Source: Saprospiraceae bacterium
Lineage (GTDB): Bacteria > Bacteroidota > Bacteroidia > Chitinophagales > Saprospiraceae
Length of the DNA: 64,000 nt
Reading direction: 5' to 3'
Assembly (NCBI GenBank): GCA_041392805.1
Contig: JAWKLJ010000001.1
Coordinates: forward strand, 124,001-188,000
Shown here: one piece after another, positions 7,824-16,920 of the stretch
Numbering within the stretch: the first letter of the stretch is position 1
Layout of the letters: each line of letters opens with the position of its first letter
Notes under the pieces: model-generated
What the model saw: only the letters and a program-made list of their open reading frames with translations
Told to the model about the DNA's origin: nothing
The model's database searches: none
Program-made: the position numbers and the translations under genes

Positions 7824-9305
7824 GTGAAAAATAATGGCATAACATATCAACTAGGCCTAACCTTCTTTTTCTTTGGAATAGGGTTGCGCCTAGTTGTCTT
7901 TTTTCAAAACCGTTCGCTTTTTATAGATGAAGGCAGCCTCGCCAGGAATATTGTAGAAAAATCCGGCTTTGATTTTTTTCATCCCCTGGATTATTTTCAA
8001 TATGCCCCTCCCCTTTTTTTAGTCATAGAAAAATGGAATACGCTCCTATTTGGGGCCCATGAATATGCCTTGCGTTTATGGCCTTTGTTCATGGGTATGT
8101 CAAGCTTATGGCTACTGTTTATTTTGGCCCGGAAACTACCGATCAATCCATATGCCGCCTTGATTCCACTATTATGGATGGCGCTTTCACCCTTGTTTAT
8201 TCGATACAGCACCGAGATTAAGCAATACAGCACCGATGTTTTTATGGCCTTATCTTTAGTAGGACTAGCTTATACCACCAGTCTTTGGGGTGGTAGGCGT
8301 TTGGGCCAATTAATGGTGCTTGGAAGCTTAGCCATTTGGTTATCGATGCCCATTGTTTTTATCCTGGCGGGTATAGGGTTTTATGGGGGATGGAGCTGTT
8401 GGCAGCAAAAAGATTTCAGGCAATTGGGACTGGTTGGCGTGCTTATCGGGGTTTGGCTACTCAGTTTTGGTGGGTATTATGCTTTGGTGTTGAGTAAGGA
8501 TTTGGCAAAACAAGCATTGATTGATTATCATACGCCCTATTTTTTTCCATTACATTTGCATGAAAGTGCGGGTTGGCTACAATTAGGTGAGGTATTAAAA
8601 TCCATTTTGCGATCAGCTTTTGGATTTACCACCCTAGCTTACTTTATCGGAAGTGTGGGAATATGCCTGGGTTTATGGTCCTTGTGGCGGACCCATCGCC
8701 CACTTTTGCTTTTATTCCTTTTTCCCATTTTGCTCTGTATGGGCGCCTCTGCGTTTGGATATTATTCGCTGATTCCCCGCCTTACACTTTTTTTTATTCC
8801 CTTAATTTGGATCATTTTTGCTTTTGGCATTTCTTTTTTAACAGAAAGATTAAAAGGAAGCAAGCGGTTTATTGTTCCTGTCATACTAATTTCAATCTTG
8901 CCGCTTCAACACGGTTATGACTATTTGTTTGAAGCGCTCAAAATAGAAGAAATACGGCCAATTTTATTCCATCTAAAAAGCCATTACCAGGCAGGAGATT
9001 GGGTGTATGTAGACCATGAAGCCAAGCCAGCCTTTCTTTTTTACCAGGATTTACACCAAAACAAGCCAATTATTCCCAACAACAACCTACATTTGGGCAA
9101 TTGGGATGAAACGCCTGCGCAATTGCTGTTAAAAGAACCCGTATTACCACAAAGGATTTGGCTCGTATATAGTCATCTCATTTCAGCGGAGGCTTTGGAT
9201 AAATTACAACATCATTTATCTCAAATCCCGACAACCTATGCCCTACTGAATAAAATGGAAGAAACAGGCGCTGTTACCTATCAATATGTGCTAAAAAGTA
9301 ACTAG
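7824..9305 (+). CDS. GT-C fold membrane glycosyltransferase (GT39/ArnT-like)
   Basis: 493 aa with about ten transmembrane segments. The first periplasmic loop contains FIDEGSLARNI (about residue 36), the Asp-Glu motif at the place where protein mannosyltransferase/ArnT enzymes hold their catalytic acid, followed by a WPLFMG helix typical of the family. A second acidic loop motif is IRYSTEIKQYSTDV. The soluble C-terminal part (residues 375-493) is short. Such enzymes move a sugar from a polyprenyl-phosphate carrier onto a protein or lipid in the periplasm; donor and acceptor are unknown. The start is GTG: no in-frame ATG lies upstream and the reading frame begins just after a promoter-like box. 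Confidence 0.75.
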   Translation: MKNNGITYQLGLTFFFFGIGLRLVVFFQNRSLFIDEGSLARNIVEKSGFDFFHPLDYFQYAPPLFLVIEKWNTLLFGAHEYALRLWPLFMGMSSLWLLFILARKLPINPYAALIPLLWMALSPLFIRYSTEIKQYSTDVFMALSLVGLAYTTSLWGGRRLGQLMVLGSLAIWLSMPIVFILAGIGFYGGWSCWQQKDFRQLGLVGVLIGVWLLSFGGYYALVLSKDLAKQALIDYHTPYFFPLHLHESAGWLQLGEVLKSILRSAFGFTTLAYFIGSVGICLGLWSLWRTHRPLLLLFLFPILLCMGASAFGYYSLIPRLTLFFIPLIWIIFAFGISFLTERLKGSKRFIVPVILISILPLQHGYDYLFEALKIEEIRPILFHLKSHYQAGDWVYVDHEAKPAFLFYQDLHQNKPIIPNNNLHLGNWDETPAQLLLKEPVLPQRIWLVYSHLISAEALDKLQHHLSQIPTTYALLNKMEETGAVTYQYVLKSN

Positions 9306-9312
9306 GTCTTCT

Positions 9313-9320
9313 TATTTTTG
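9313..9320 (+). promoter_or_regulatory. Candidate -7 box of the UPF0173 hydrolase
   Basis: TATTTTTG matches TANNTTTG, 30 bases before ATG 9351. No matching -33 TTG at the expected distance. Confidence 0.35.
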
Positions 9321-9350
9321 AGCTTGAGATTTTACTAAAATTACTGCAAT

Positions 9351-10031
9351 ATGAAAATCACTTATTACGGCCACTCCAGTTTTCTAATTGAGACTATGGG
9401 AAAAAACATCGTCGTTGATCCCTTTATTACGCCTAATGAAATGGCCAAAAACATAGCAGTCGATAATATTCCAGCTGATTTTATGTTGATTACCCATGGC
9501 CATGGCGATCATGTAACAGATGCAGAAAGTATAGGGAAGCGAACTGGCGCTACAGTTATCTCTAACTTTGAAATTGTGAGTTGGCTGCAAGAAAAAGGAT
9601 TGACCGGTCATCCACTTAATCACGGCGGTAAACGGAGCTTTGATTTTGGCACCGTTAAGTATGTGAATGCCATCCACTCCAGCGGCCTACCAGATGGCAC
9701 TTATGGCGGCAACCCGGGTGGTTTTGTGGTATGGAATAGTGAATCAGCCTTCTATATTGCTGGCGATACGGCCTTAACGATGGATATGAAACTGATTCCG
9801 CTGACCTGCCCCAAATTGGATTTTGCCATTTTACCCATTGGGGACAATTTTACCATGGGTTTTGAAGATGCTGTCATTGCGGCACAGTTCATTGAATGTG
9901 ATACTATCATCGGTTGCCATTACGATACTTTTGGCTATATCAAAATTGATCATGATGCAGCTAAAAAAGCCTTTGCAGATAGCGGAAAAGCGTTAATTTT
10001 GCTGTCGATTGGAGAAAGTCTTTCGCTATAG
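9351..10031 (+). CDS. Metal-dependent hydrolase, UPF0173 / UlaG-like metallo-beta-lactamase fold
   Basis: 226 aa, full length for UPF0173. The metal-binding HxHxDH motif is present as THGHGDHVTD (about residue 48). Further ligands sit in IHSSGLPDG, IAGDTALTMD and CHYDTFGYIK. The family has the L-ascorbate-6-phosphate lactonase (UlaG) fold, but most members have no known substrate. It is expected to be cytoplasmic because there is no signal peptide. It lies 65 bases before parA, on the same strand, without obvious functional linkage. Confidence 0.9.
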   Translation: MKITYYGHSSFLIETMGKNIVVDPFITPNEMAKNIAVDNIPADFMLITHGHGDHVTDAESIGKRTGATVISNFEIVSWLQEKGLTGHPLNHGGKRSFDFGTVKYVNAIHSSGLPDGTYGGNPGGFVVWNSESAFYIAGDTALTMDMKLIPLTCPKLDFAILPIGDNFTMGFEDAVIAAQFIECDTIIGCHYDTFGYIKIDHDAAKKAFADSGKALILLSIGESLSL

Positions 10032-10096
10032 AAGCTGTCACACTGCATGGTGCCTCCATTTATCCTAAAAACTACCATCAATCATCAAAATTTATC

Positions 10097-10885
10097 ATGG
10101 GAAAAGTCATTGCGATTGCGAATCAAAAAGGTGGCGTTGGAAAAACGACTACTACCATAAATTTAGCTGCTAGTTTAGCTATTTTAGAGAAAAAAATCCT
10201 GATTATTGACGCTGATCCACAGTCCAATGCCTCTTCTGGTGTGGGGGCCTTGCCACAGGATATTGAAACGACTATATACGACTGTCTCATCAATGGACTG
10301 GATCCTTATGAAGCCATTTATGAGACAGATACACCCAACCTTCATGTGATGCCGTCCAGTATAGACTTGGTGGGAGCTGAGCTTGAATTGGCCACTTATG
10401 AAAACCGGGAATTTGCGCTAAAAACCATGGTAGATAAGGTATCGAACGATTACGATTACGTTTTTATCGATTGCCTGCCCTCCCTTGGAATCATCACCTT
10501 GAATGCCTTGACAGCTGCGGACTCCGTCTTGGTCCCTGCACAGTGCGAATACTTTGCCTTGGAAGGCTTGGCTAAGCTGCAACAAACGATCGCCCTGGTA
10601 CAAAATCAGCTCAATCCCAATCTTGAGATTGAAGGTATTTTATTGTCGATGTATGATAAAAGGCTTCGGCTGGCAAACGTTGTTGTAAAAAAGGTCAGGG
10701 AAATTTTTGGCAATAAGGTTTATGACACTATTATCCATCGCAATTCAAAAATCGGGGAAGCACCTAACCTGCACATGCCCGTCATAATGGTTAATGCAGC
10801 TAGTTCCGGCAGTATCAATTTTTTAAACCTAGCTAAAGAATTTTTGGATAGGAACAATGATCTAATTGCCAAGGCTGCCAGTTAA
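10097..10885 (+). CDS. parA: Chromosome-partitioning ATPase ParA (Soj)
   Basis: 262 aa. The deviant Walker A motif NQKGGVGKTTTTINLAASL is at residues 9-27, the Walker A' acid in IDADPQSNASSG, and the Walker B region DYVFIDCLPSLG near residue 118. Most ParA proteins read DCPPSLG, so one Pro is replaced by Leu here, a small oddity. ParA dimers on the nucleoid are released by ParB bound at parS and so move the chromosome origin. parB follows 50 bases downstream. I saw no clear parS near the genes. Confidence 0.95.
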   Translation: MGKVIAIANQKGGVGKTTTTINLAASLAILEKKILIIDADPQSNASSGVGALPQDIETTIYDCLINGLDPYEAIYETDTPNLHVMPSSIDLVGAELELATYENREFALKTMVDKVSNDYDYVFIDCLPSLGIITLNALTAADSVLVPAQCEYFALEGLAKLQQTIALVQNQLNPNLEIEGILLSMYDKRLRLANVVVKKVREIFGNKVYDTIIHRNSKIGEAPNLHMPVIMVNAASSGSINFLNLAKEFLDRNNDLIAKAAS

Positions 10886-10897
10886 TGCTTATTTTTT

Positions 10898-10905
10898 TAC
10901 CTTTG
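10898..10905 (+). promoter_or_regulatory. Candidate -7 box of parB
   Basis: TACCTTTG matches TANNTTTG, 30 bases before ATG 10936 and just after the parA stop. The -33 region is weak. It suggests that parB can be transcribed separately from parA. Confidence 0.45.
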
Positions 10906-10935
10906 CAAACCAAGTGAAAGAAAAACAGGGAGACT

Positions 10936-11868
10936 ATGGCAAAGAAATTACGGTCCACCGTAACCAGTAAGGCAGATTTGGGTCTGGGCGTCGATGCGCT
11001 TTTTTCCAAAAAAATGGATAAAGAAATTGAGGATAACCCGGCAAAAGTGGTTAAGGATTTTGCCAATAATTTTGCAATGGTTCCGATTGAACATATTGAA
11101 CGGAATCCAGATCAACCTCGAAAAGAATTTGATGAAGATGCACTGGAAGAACTATCCGCTTCCATCAGGCAACATGGGCTCATCCAACCGATAACCGTCC
11201 GACGTTTAAATGCCAGTACCTATCAGATTATTTCGGGAGAAAGAAGGTGGCGGGCCTCCAAACTAGCCAGCCTCAAGGAAGTTCCTGCTTTTATTCGCAT
11301 TGCCAACGATCAGACCTTAATGGAGATGGCGCTGATTGAAAATATTCAGCGCGAAGACCTTAATGCCTTTGAAATTGCTTCTTCCTATTATCGCTTGAAA
11401 GATGAATTTGCCTTGACGGATCAGGAACTAGCCCTCAGGGTGGGTAAAAAAAGAAGTACCATCACCAATTATTTAGGTATTCTAGACTTGCACCCTGATG
11501 TCATTAATGCGGTTAAAGCAGAAACCATTTCGATGGGCCATGCCAAAGCGATAAAAAGTATCCAGGATAAGTTGCTACAAAAACGAGCCTTAGAAGAAAT
11601 CATATCGAAAGACCTTTCGGTTCGCAATGCGGAAACGCTGGTCAAAAAATACCAGCCACAACCCAAGGCAACACCTCCTGCCAAAGAAAAGAACGAAGCT
11701 TTTGACGATGGTTATAAAAATGTCTTAAAGGACTTTAAAGAGTTTTTCGGTTCTGGTAGCATAAAGATGGAATTCGATGACAAACAAAAAGGGGTAGGCC
11801 GAATTGTTATTCCCTTCAAAAGTGTGGAGGAGCTAAATCAATTGTTCAAGTGTGTGGAGCAACTCTAA
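10936..11868 (+). CDS. parB: Chromosome-partitioning protein ParB/Spo0J
   Basis: 310 aa. The N-terminal ParB/sulfiredoxin-like CTPase domain (about residues 45-140) carries the signature boxes IERNPDQPRKEFDE, GLIQPITVR, ISGERRWRASKLA and ENIQREDLNAFE. A central helix-turn-helix for parS recognition follows (ALRVGKKRSTITNYLGILDL, near residue 165). The C-terminal 40 residues form the dimerisation domain after a Pro/Lys-rich linker. It partners the upstream ParA. In many Bacteroidota the order parA-parB-DUF5683-dapB-lepB is kept; here DUF5683 follows but dapB and lepB do not. Confidence 0.95.
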   Translation: MAKKLRSTVTSKADLGLGVDALFSKKMDKEIEDNPAKVVKDFANNFAMVPIEHIERNPDQPRKEFDEDALEELSASIRQHGLIQPITVRRLNASTYQIISGERRWRASKLASLKEVPAFIRIANDQTLMEMALIENIQREDLNAFEIASSYYRLKDEFALTDQELALRVGKKRSTITNYLGILDLHPDVINAVKAETISMGHAKAIKSIQDKLLQKRALEEIISKDLSVRNAETLVKKYQPQPKATPPAKEKNEAFDDGYKNVLKDFKEFFGSGSIKMEFDDKQKGVGRIVIPFKSVEELNQLFKCVEQL

Positions 11869-11949
11869 ATGGTTAACAAAAAGCCAATTCTGCTAATCCA
11901 TCAATCATTTGCACACCAAGCGACGTTTCTAAGTGATAAACGTTCTTTT

Positions 11950-12540
11950 ATGCCAATTAAAGTGTTCAGCATTTTACTGGTTTGTCTTCCTTTTACGCTA
12001 TGGTCACAAGCAGTGGATACACTTACACTTGGCCCACCTCCTATTGATTCAGTGCAGGTAGATAGCCAGAAAAAGCCGCATTTATTCATTCCCAAACCTA
12101 AAATGGCGTTGCTTTGGTCGGCTATACCCGGTGGTGGCCAGGCTTATAATCGCCGTTGGTGGAAACTCCCATTGGTCTATGGCGCTTTTGTCGGCTTGGG
12201 ATTTGCCATCGATTATAATCAAAACCTGTACCGAGACCTTAGAGATGCCTATCTCGCTTCTCTTAAAAATGAAACACATAAGTTTTCGGGTACGAGTATA
12301 GATAATCCCACAGCGTTGCGGAACCTGAGGGATTCCTATGACAAAAACACCCAGACGGCCTATGTTGGTATCCTCATTCTCTACTCTTTACAATCTATGG
12401 AAGCTTACGTTGATGCCCACCTGAGGTCTTTTGATATCAATGATGACTTGAGCCTCAAGCTAAAACCTGCCTTGGACATCAATGGCATGACGGGACAGCC
12501 AGCCATGGGGATTGGTATTAGCCTGGCCATTGGCAAATAA
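11950..12540 (+). CDS. DUF5683 domain protein, secreted or envelope-associated
   Basis: About 196 aa from ATG 11950. The frame is open from 11869, right after the parB stop. However, MPIKVFSILLVCLPFTLWSQA at 11950 is a clear signal peptide, while the 27 upstream codons encode an unconserved-looking basic stretch, so 11950 is the better start. The body has the DUF5683 pattern: PKPKMALLWSAIPGGGQAYNRRWWKLPLVYGAFVGLGFAIDYN, with a hydrophobic helix, then a second one near YVGILILYSLQSMEAYVDAHL. The function is unknown. The gene is usually next to parB in this phylum. Confidence 0.8.
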   Translation: MPIKVFSILLVCLPFTLWSQAVDTLTLGPPPIDSVQVDSQKKPHLFIPKPKMALLWSAIPGGGQAYNRRWWKLPLVYGAFVGLGFAIDYNQNLYRDLRDAYLASLKNETHKFSGTSIDNPTALRNLRDSYDKNTQTAYVGILILYSLQSMEAYVDAHLRSFDINDDLSLKLKPALDINGMTGQPAMGIGISLAIGK

Positions 12541-12674
12541 AAATACGGGGCGCTTGCCAACAAATTTTCGTCCGATTTAAGCAACTTTCTCGCTTTCCTT
12601 AGCCCGACGCCCTTCCTTCAGGCATACGTATTTTTCATTTTTATCGTTATTATTCCAAATTAATCCATCAAAAC

Positions 12675-13385
12675 ATGATGTTGAGATATCTTCTTTTTTT
12701 GGTTTACCTTCTTCCTTTTGGCTCCGTGCTGGCCCAGGCTGGCTTTTCTTGGGGTGTCAGTCTGTTTCCCAATTATTCCGATCGCCGACTTATTGCATTT
12801 GAATACATTACCCAAGAAGATATATTCAAACTGGATAGTATAGAAAGTGGTAGGCTCTCGTATGCAGGTGGGGTATTTGCACATTGGCGCTCCGAAAAGG
12901 TAGGCTTCCAAGCGGGAGTAAACCTAATGAATACCGGATATAGAACCATTCGAAGTTTGATCTTGCCCGATGACCCGGACCAAAGCCTGGGAAGTGAACG
13001 GCGTTTTGTCTACCGCAACTTAAATATTGAAGTGCCCCTCGAATTACATTTTTTTCAGGAGGTGAGCCCCGGTAATGAATTCATTTTCATACTCGGTACA
13101 GCTATTAGCTATAATATGGCTAATGATACTTATAAATTGATTTATGCGGATGGAGCGCCTAAACGCAGTAATGTAACAGATGAAGAACAGGTGTTTCGAA
13201 CCACTAATATGGCTTTTGTCACGGCTATCGGTTGGGAACATTCCCTAAGTGATCAGCTCTCTTTGGTAATACAACCTACTTTCGAATTTTGGATGAGGGG
13301 TATTTTGGACAATGCCGATTTGAATCGAAACCTATATAATATAGGTGTGAAAGTGAATTTGAAGTTTAAACGGCAGTATGAGTAG
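12675..13385 (+). CDS. Outer-membrane beta-barrel protein (PorT-like architecture)
   Basis: 236 aa. A signal peptide covers residues 1-20 (MMLRYLLFLVYLLPFGSVLAQA). The rest is built of alternating strands ending in aromatic residues, for example AGGVFAHWRSEKVGFQAGVNLMNTGY, and a last strand NIGVKVNLKFKRQYE. The pattern fits an 8- to 10-strand outer-membrane barrel of the 'outer membrane beta-barrel' family common in Bacteroidota. I cannot assign cargo or ligand. It stands alone, with a 134-base gap before it and a hairpin after it. Confidence 0.65.
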   Translation: MMLRYLLFLVYLLPFGSVLAQAGFSWGVSLFPNYSDRRLIAFEYITQEDIFKLDSIESGRLSYAGGVFAHWRSEKVGFQAGVNLMNTGYRTIRSLILPDDPDQSLGSERRFVYRNLNIEVPLELHFFQEVSPGNEFIFILGTAISYNMANDTYKLIYADGAPKRSNVTDEEQVFRTTNMAFVTAIGWEHSLSDQLSLVIQPTFEFWMRGILDNADLNRNLYNIGVKVNLKFKRQYE

Positions 13386-13419
13386 GGAAGAGAAAGTCAG
13401 AAACTAGGCTATGTTTTTG

Positions 13420-13495
13420 AACCATATAAGGAATATAAGAGCATTTAAGGGCGTTGGAAAAATAGCTTATATGACCTTATATGCCTTATATGGTT
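13420..13495. repeat. Inverted repeat between convergent genes
   Basis: AACCATATAAGG (13420-13431) is the exact reverse complement of CCTTATATGGTT (13484-13495). The interior has more TTATAT motifs that can extend pairing. It sits between two converging genes and may act as a two-way terminator, but it lacks a clean T run. Confidence 0.6.
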
Positions 13496-13511
13496 GGTTC
13501 TCTCTCACTTC

Positions 13512-14594
13512 TTACATATCCACCAAAGAAGCTGACTGAACGGGGACGATCCATCCACGCGTATCGGGAATTCGGCCTGAACGGAGGCCATCGATTTCTG
13601 CTTTTGCTCTAAGGGCTGCACTATTGGGGCCCGGAGCAGGTATTTCAATGACTGTTCCCTGATAGGAAATAGCTTCTACAATAGAAACGACAGCTGCTGT
13701 ACCGGTGCCAAAGACTTCCTCTAGTTTTCCGGCGGCATGTGCATCCAGGATTTCCTGAATATTTACAGGTCGTTCTTCTACTTTATATCCTTTATCTCTG
13801 AGAATATCCATGACACAATAACGAGTAATTCCTTTCAGAATAGCCCCATCTGTGGCAGGTGTTACAACCGTCCCATCAATCACGAAGAAGATATTCATGG
13901 TACCTACTTCCTGCACATATTTAAATTCTTTTCCATCCATCCACATGACTTGATCGAAGCCTTTTTCCTGGGCCAGGCGGGCAGGCAAAAGCGAAGCAGC
14001 ATAGTTGCCAGCAGCTTTAGCTTCTCCGGTTCCTCCTTTCACGGCGCGCACGTAGGTATCTTCGGCCAGGAGACGAACTGGCTTGGCATAATAAGGACCA
14101 ACGGGCCCTGTGAAGATACAAAAGGTGTAGGTTTCGGAAGGTTTAACACCAATGAATTCATCGGTAGCATATACGTAAGGACGGACATAAAGGGCGCTAC
14201 CCTCTGACGGTGGAATCCAGTCGCTATCCAAATCGACAAGCGCCTGAACCGCTTCTAAAAACAGGTCTTCAGGAATTTCGGGAATACACATTCTGGCACC
14301 TGAGGCATTCAGTCGTTTGGCATGCATTTCAGGGCGAAGCAGCATCGGTTTGCCATCCAGGCTTTTGGATGCTTTCATTCCTTCAAAAATAGACTGGCCG
14401 TAATGCAATACCATTGAAGCAGGGTGAATCTGGAAGGCTGCAAAAGGTTCAATCCTTGGATTTACCCATTCTCCATCTTCATAATTTGCTACAAACATAT
14501 GGTCTGAAAACACTCGTCCAAACGGAATGTTATCAAAATCGAGTTGCGGTAGGCGAGACTCCTTAACTTTGGTTATCTTTATGTCATATTTCAT
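13512..14594 (-). CDS. ilvE: Branched-chain amino acid aminotransferase
   Basis: 360 aa, the size of class IV (fold type IV) branched-chain aminotransferases of the longer eukaryote-like group. Diagnostic stretches are HYGQSIFEGMKA near residue 82, EGSALYVRPYVYATDE, the PLP-lysine region GEAKAAGNYAASL near residue 200, and the phosphate-binding EVFGTGTAAVVSIVEAI near residue 298. It transfers amino groups between glutamate and the keto acids of Leu, Ile and Val, in the cytoplasm. It has its own well-formed promoter upstream and a hairpin after its stop. Confidence 0.95.
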   Translation of the reverse strand: MKYDIKITKVKESRLPQLDFDNIPFGRVFSDHMFVANYEDGEWVNPRIEPFAAFQIHPASMVLHYGQSIFEGMKASKSLDGKPMLLRPEMHAKRLNASGARMCIPEIPEDLFLEAVQALVDLDSDWIPPSEGSALYVRPYVYATDEFIGVKPSETYTFCIFTGPVGPYYAKPVRLLAEDTYVRAVKGGTGEAKAAGNYAASLLPARLAQEKGFDQVMWMDGKEFKYVQEVGTMNIFFVIDGTVVTPATDGAILKGITRYCVMDILRDKGYKVEERPVNIQEILDAHAAGKLEEVFGTGTAAVVSIVEAISYQGTVIEIPAPGPNSAALRAKAEIDGLRSGRIPDTRGWIVPVQSASLVDM

Positions 14595-14609
14595 TAGTAC
14601 AGATTTTTA

Positions 14610-14640
14610 CAAAAATACTTAAATATTTTATTTTTAGCAA
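14610..14640 (-). promoter_or_regulatory. Bacteroidota-type promoter of ilvE
   Basis: On the minus strand TTG (14640-14638), 20 bases, then TATTTTTG (14617-14610). This fits the -33/-7 arrangement of the phylum. The ATG at 14594 lies 15 bases beyond the -7 box. Confidence 0.6.
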
Positions 14641-14700
14641 CACTGTGCTGTGTGTTCGAAATATAATTCTGTTTAAGCCTTTTTTTTAACATAAAACCTA

Positions 14701-15159
14701 TTGTTCTTGTATTTAGATTTTGATTTATTTGCCGTACCGGAGCACAAGCTCACAACAGAAGATTTATCAGGTCAAGGAGCTGCTGGTATTTTAATTGCAT
14801 TTGCTCGGGGGGGCCAACCGGAAAATAGCTTGGACTACCTCCAAAAAATACTGGGGGCCGTCAAGATCAATATGGCTGAGGCGACATACACGCTTCCCGT
14901 TTCGCCTGGTCAGCAACTACGATTAGACCTCAGTGTGTTGCCTCAAAAGATAGCTTATTTGTTTCTTTTCGGCATTAAGCCTCAACAGCTAGGCCTGCAT
15001 TTTGTCTTGTCCTTATATGAACCTACTAAATATAACGATGTAACCTACCTAATCGCTGATTCCTTAAGTGTAATACAGGAAGAAAGACAGGCGGGGAACA
15101 ACCAAAAAGCAGCTGCCCTTTGGCAAGCCTTACAGCAAATATTTTTAAAAACAGCTTAA
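14701..15159 (+). CDS. Small conserved-looking protein of unknown function
   Basis: Up to 152 aa. The only possible starts are TTG codons (14701 or 14707), because an in-frame TAA lies just upstream and the first in-frame ATG is far inside; 14701 is tentative. The protein is soluble, with no signal peptide or membrane helix. The middle alternates strands and helices (QKIAYLFLFGIKPQQLGLHF) and the end is helical with WQALQQIF. It is 13 bases before rdgB on the same strand, so the two are probably co-transcribed. The FGI..QQLGL stretch vaguely recalls small polymerase-III accessory subunits, but I cannot support an assignment. Confidence 0.65.
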   Translation: MFLYLDFDLFAVPEHKLTTEDLSGQGAAGILIAFARGGQPENSLDYLQKILGAVKINMAEATYTLPVSPGQQLRLDLSVLPQKIAYLFLFGIKPQQLGLHFVLSLYEPTKYNDVTYLIADSLSVIQEERQAGNNQKAAALWQALQQIFLKTA

Positions 15160-15172
15160 TTACTACTATAAT

Positions 15173-15751
15173 ATGCGAAGTATCGTTTTTGCTACCGGCA
15201 ATCCGCATAAGATCAAGGAAGTTAGCGAGATGCTTGGAAGTAGCCTCCACATTATTAGCCTAGAAACAATCGGCTGCCACGAAGATATTCCAGAAACCAG
15301 CCCGACCATTGAGGGCAATGCCTTACAAAAGGCATGGTATGTGAAAGAAAACTACGGCCAGGATTGTTTTGCGGAAGACACCGGCTTGGAGGTGGAAGCC
15401 CTGGACGGTGAACCGGGGGTGTACTCTGCCCGCTATGCTGGCCCGCAAAGAAACCCTGAAGATAATATGGCGCTGTTGTTGCAAAAACTAGCAGGCCAGG
15501 AAAATAGGCGGGCCAGGTTCAAGACGGTTGTTGCATTGATCTTGGGCGAGAAAGTCTATACCTTTGAAGGCATTGTCAATGGAACCATCGGCCTGGAAAA
15601 AAGCGGCACGGGGGGATTCGGTTACGACCCTATTTTTTTTCCAGAGGAGGCCACCCAATCTTTTGCAGCAATGGATGCCAGGGAAAAAAATGTCATTAGT
15701 CATAGAGGTAGAGCTATTGCCAAATTGGTTGACTTTCTTAGTACTTTGTAG
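15173..15751 (+). CDS. rdgB: Non-canonical purine NTP pyrophosphatase (dITP/XTP), RdgB/HAM1 family
   Basis: 192 aa, full length. The N-terminal signature FATGNPHKIKEVSEML binds the substrate phosphates. Other family blocks are FAEDTGLEVEALDGEPGVYSARYAG near residue 68, GTGGFGYDPIFFPE near residue 145, and the C-terminal SHRGRAIAKL. The enzyme hydrolyses dITP, ITP and XTP to monophosphates and keeps these bases out of DNA and RNA. It probably shares a transcript with the upstream small gene. Confidence 0.96.
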   Translation: MRSIVFATGNPHKIKEVSEMLGSSLHIISLETIGCHEDIPETSPTIEGNALQKAWYVKENYGQDCFAEDTGLEVEALDGEPGVYSARYAGPQRNPEDNMALLLQKLAGQENRRARFKTVVALILGEKVYTFEGIVNGTIGLEKSGTGGFGYDPIFFPEEATQSFAAMDAREKNVISHRGRAIAKLVDFLSTL

Positions 15752-15798
15752 CGCATTCCGGCTATCCGGCTAAAGTTGGACGGTGGAAGGTTGATGGT

Positions 15799-15830
15799 GA
15801 CTATGGGCCACCAACTATGGACTATGGACT
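15799..15830. repeat. Short GACTATGG-type degenerate tandem repeat
   Basis: Three ACTATGG units occur within 32 bases, interrupted by a GCCACCA insert. It is a small intergenic microsatellite after rdgB with no visible function. Confidence 0.4.
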
Positions 15831-15919
15831 AAGTTGACTAACCACTAGAAAGCTTGTTTGACTCCCAAATTTTCCTCAAATTTGCCATCAATTCATTTTT
15901 CAGAGAAAACCACTTAAGC

Positions 15920-16900
15920 ATGAACAACAAAACACTTCTTTTCATCTTTCTTGGTTTGTTAGCTATTTATGGGCTTTCCCAAGTATTCACAGGAAAACGA
16001 ACCAGTAATTTTAATACTGAACTCATTAAGATAGACACCACCCAAATCACCCAAATTATTATTCAAACCAAACCACCCAGTCGGGAGGAGATCATGTTGC
16101 AAAAAGAGGCAAAGGCATGGATCGTCTCTAATGGTACGGTGAATACCACGGCCACCCCGACGGCGGTGAATGCCCTATTAAGCAATTTACAATTAATCAA
16201 AACCAAATATATTGCTGCCAACTCAGAAGAAAAGTGGGCTGATTATGAAGTAGGAGAACAGCAAGGAATCCGCATTCAATTATTTAATAAGGGAACTTTA
16301 GTAGAAGATTTTATTACAGGTCGTTTTACCTATGACCAACAGGCACAGACCGGGACCTCCTATATTCGTCTTTCTTCTGGCAAAGAAGTATATGCCGTTG
16401 ATGGTTTTCAAACCCTCACCCTGGGGCAAGGTTTCAATTCCTACCGAAACAGGACTTTATCTAACATTTCACCTGAGGTCGTTTTTACTAACTTCAGTTT
16501 GGAAAATCAGGATACTGTTTTACGATTCATTAAAACACCTAGCAATTGGATGATAGGGGAACAAGCCCTTGATTCCGCCAAGGTCGTAGCCTACCTCCAG
16601 CAACTTAGCAACCTGAGAGGCGATTCTTTTGCCGATGATTTTGATGAGATCCAGGCTCCCAACTTCAAAATAGGGGCTATTTCGCTGGGAAATGATGCTT
16701 TGAATGAGGCCCTCAAAATTGAAATTTACCAAGATACGGGCAGGTTGAAGCCCTTTATTTTTCGGTCTAGTTTTAATCCCGAAGCTTGGTTTGAAAGCGA
16801 TTCAACGGGCTTGTACCAGCAATTGGTAAAGGAGGTAGCGGATTTTCTCCCCACCCAGGGAGACCCTGCTAAGGCTGGACAAGGCAGCGTCATGAAATAG
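15920..16900 (+). CDS. DUF4340 domain protein, membrane-anchored
   Basis: About 326 aa from ATG 15920. The frame extends upstream to a TTG at 15854, but the hydrophobic segment NKTLLFIFLGLLAIYGLSQVF begins right after ATG 15920, as a signal anchor should. The remainder is beta-rich, with repeated units such as ITQIIIQTKPPSREEIMLQKEAKAWIV and NFSLENQDTVLRF, matching the DUF4340 pattern. In many bacteria DUF4340 proteins sit beside GldG-like ABC transporter parts. No such genes are adjacent here; the neighbour is a ModF-like ATPase on the other strand. Confidence 0.72.
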   Translation: MNNKTLLFIFLGLLAIYGLSQVFTGKRTSNFNTELIKIDTTQITQIIIQTKPPSREEIMLQKEAKAWIVSNGTVNTTATPTAVNALLSNLQLIKTKYIAANSEEKWADYEVGEQQGIRIQLFNKGTLVEDFITGRFTYDQQAQTGTSYIRLSSGKEVYAVDGFQTLTLGQGFNSYRNRTLSNISPEVVFTNFSLENQDTVLRFIKTPSNWMIGEQALDSAKVVAYLQQLSNLRGDSFADDFDEIQAPNFKIGAISLGNDALNEALKIEIYQDTGRLKPFIFRSSFNPEAWFESDSTGLYQQLVKEVADFLPTQGDPAKAGQGSVMK

Positions 16901-16920
16901 GACTCACGCAAGAATATGGT

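Noticed and set aside
10000..12700. Search for a parS site near parAB
   Set aside because: No sequence resembling the near-palindromic GTTTCACGTGGAAC type was seen by eye; a motif scan of the whole genome would be needed.
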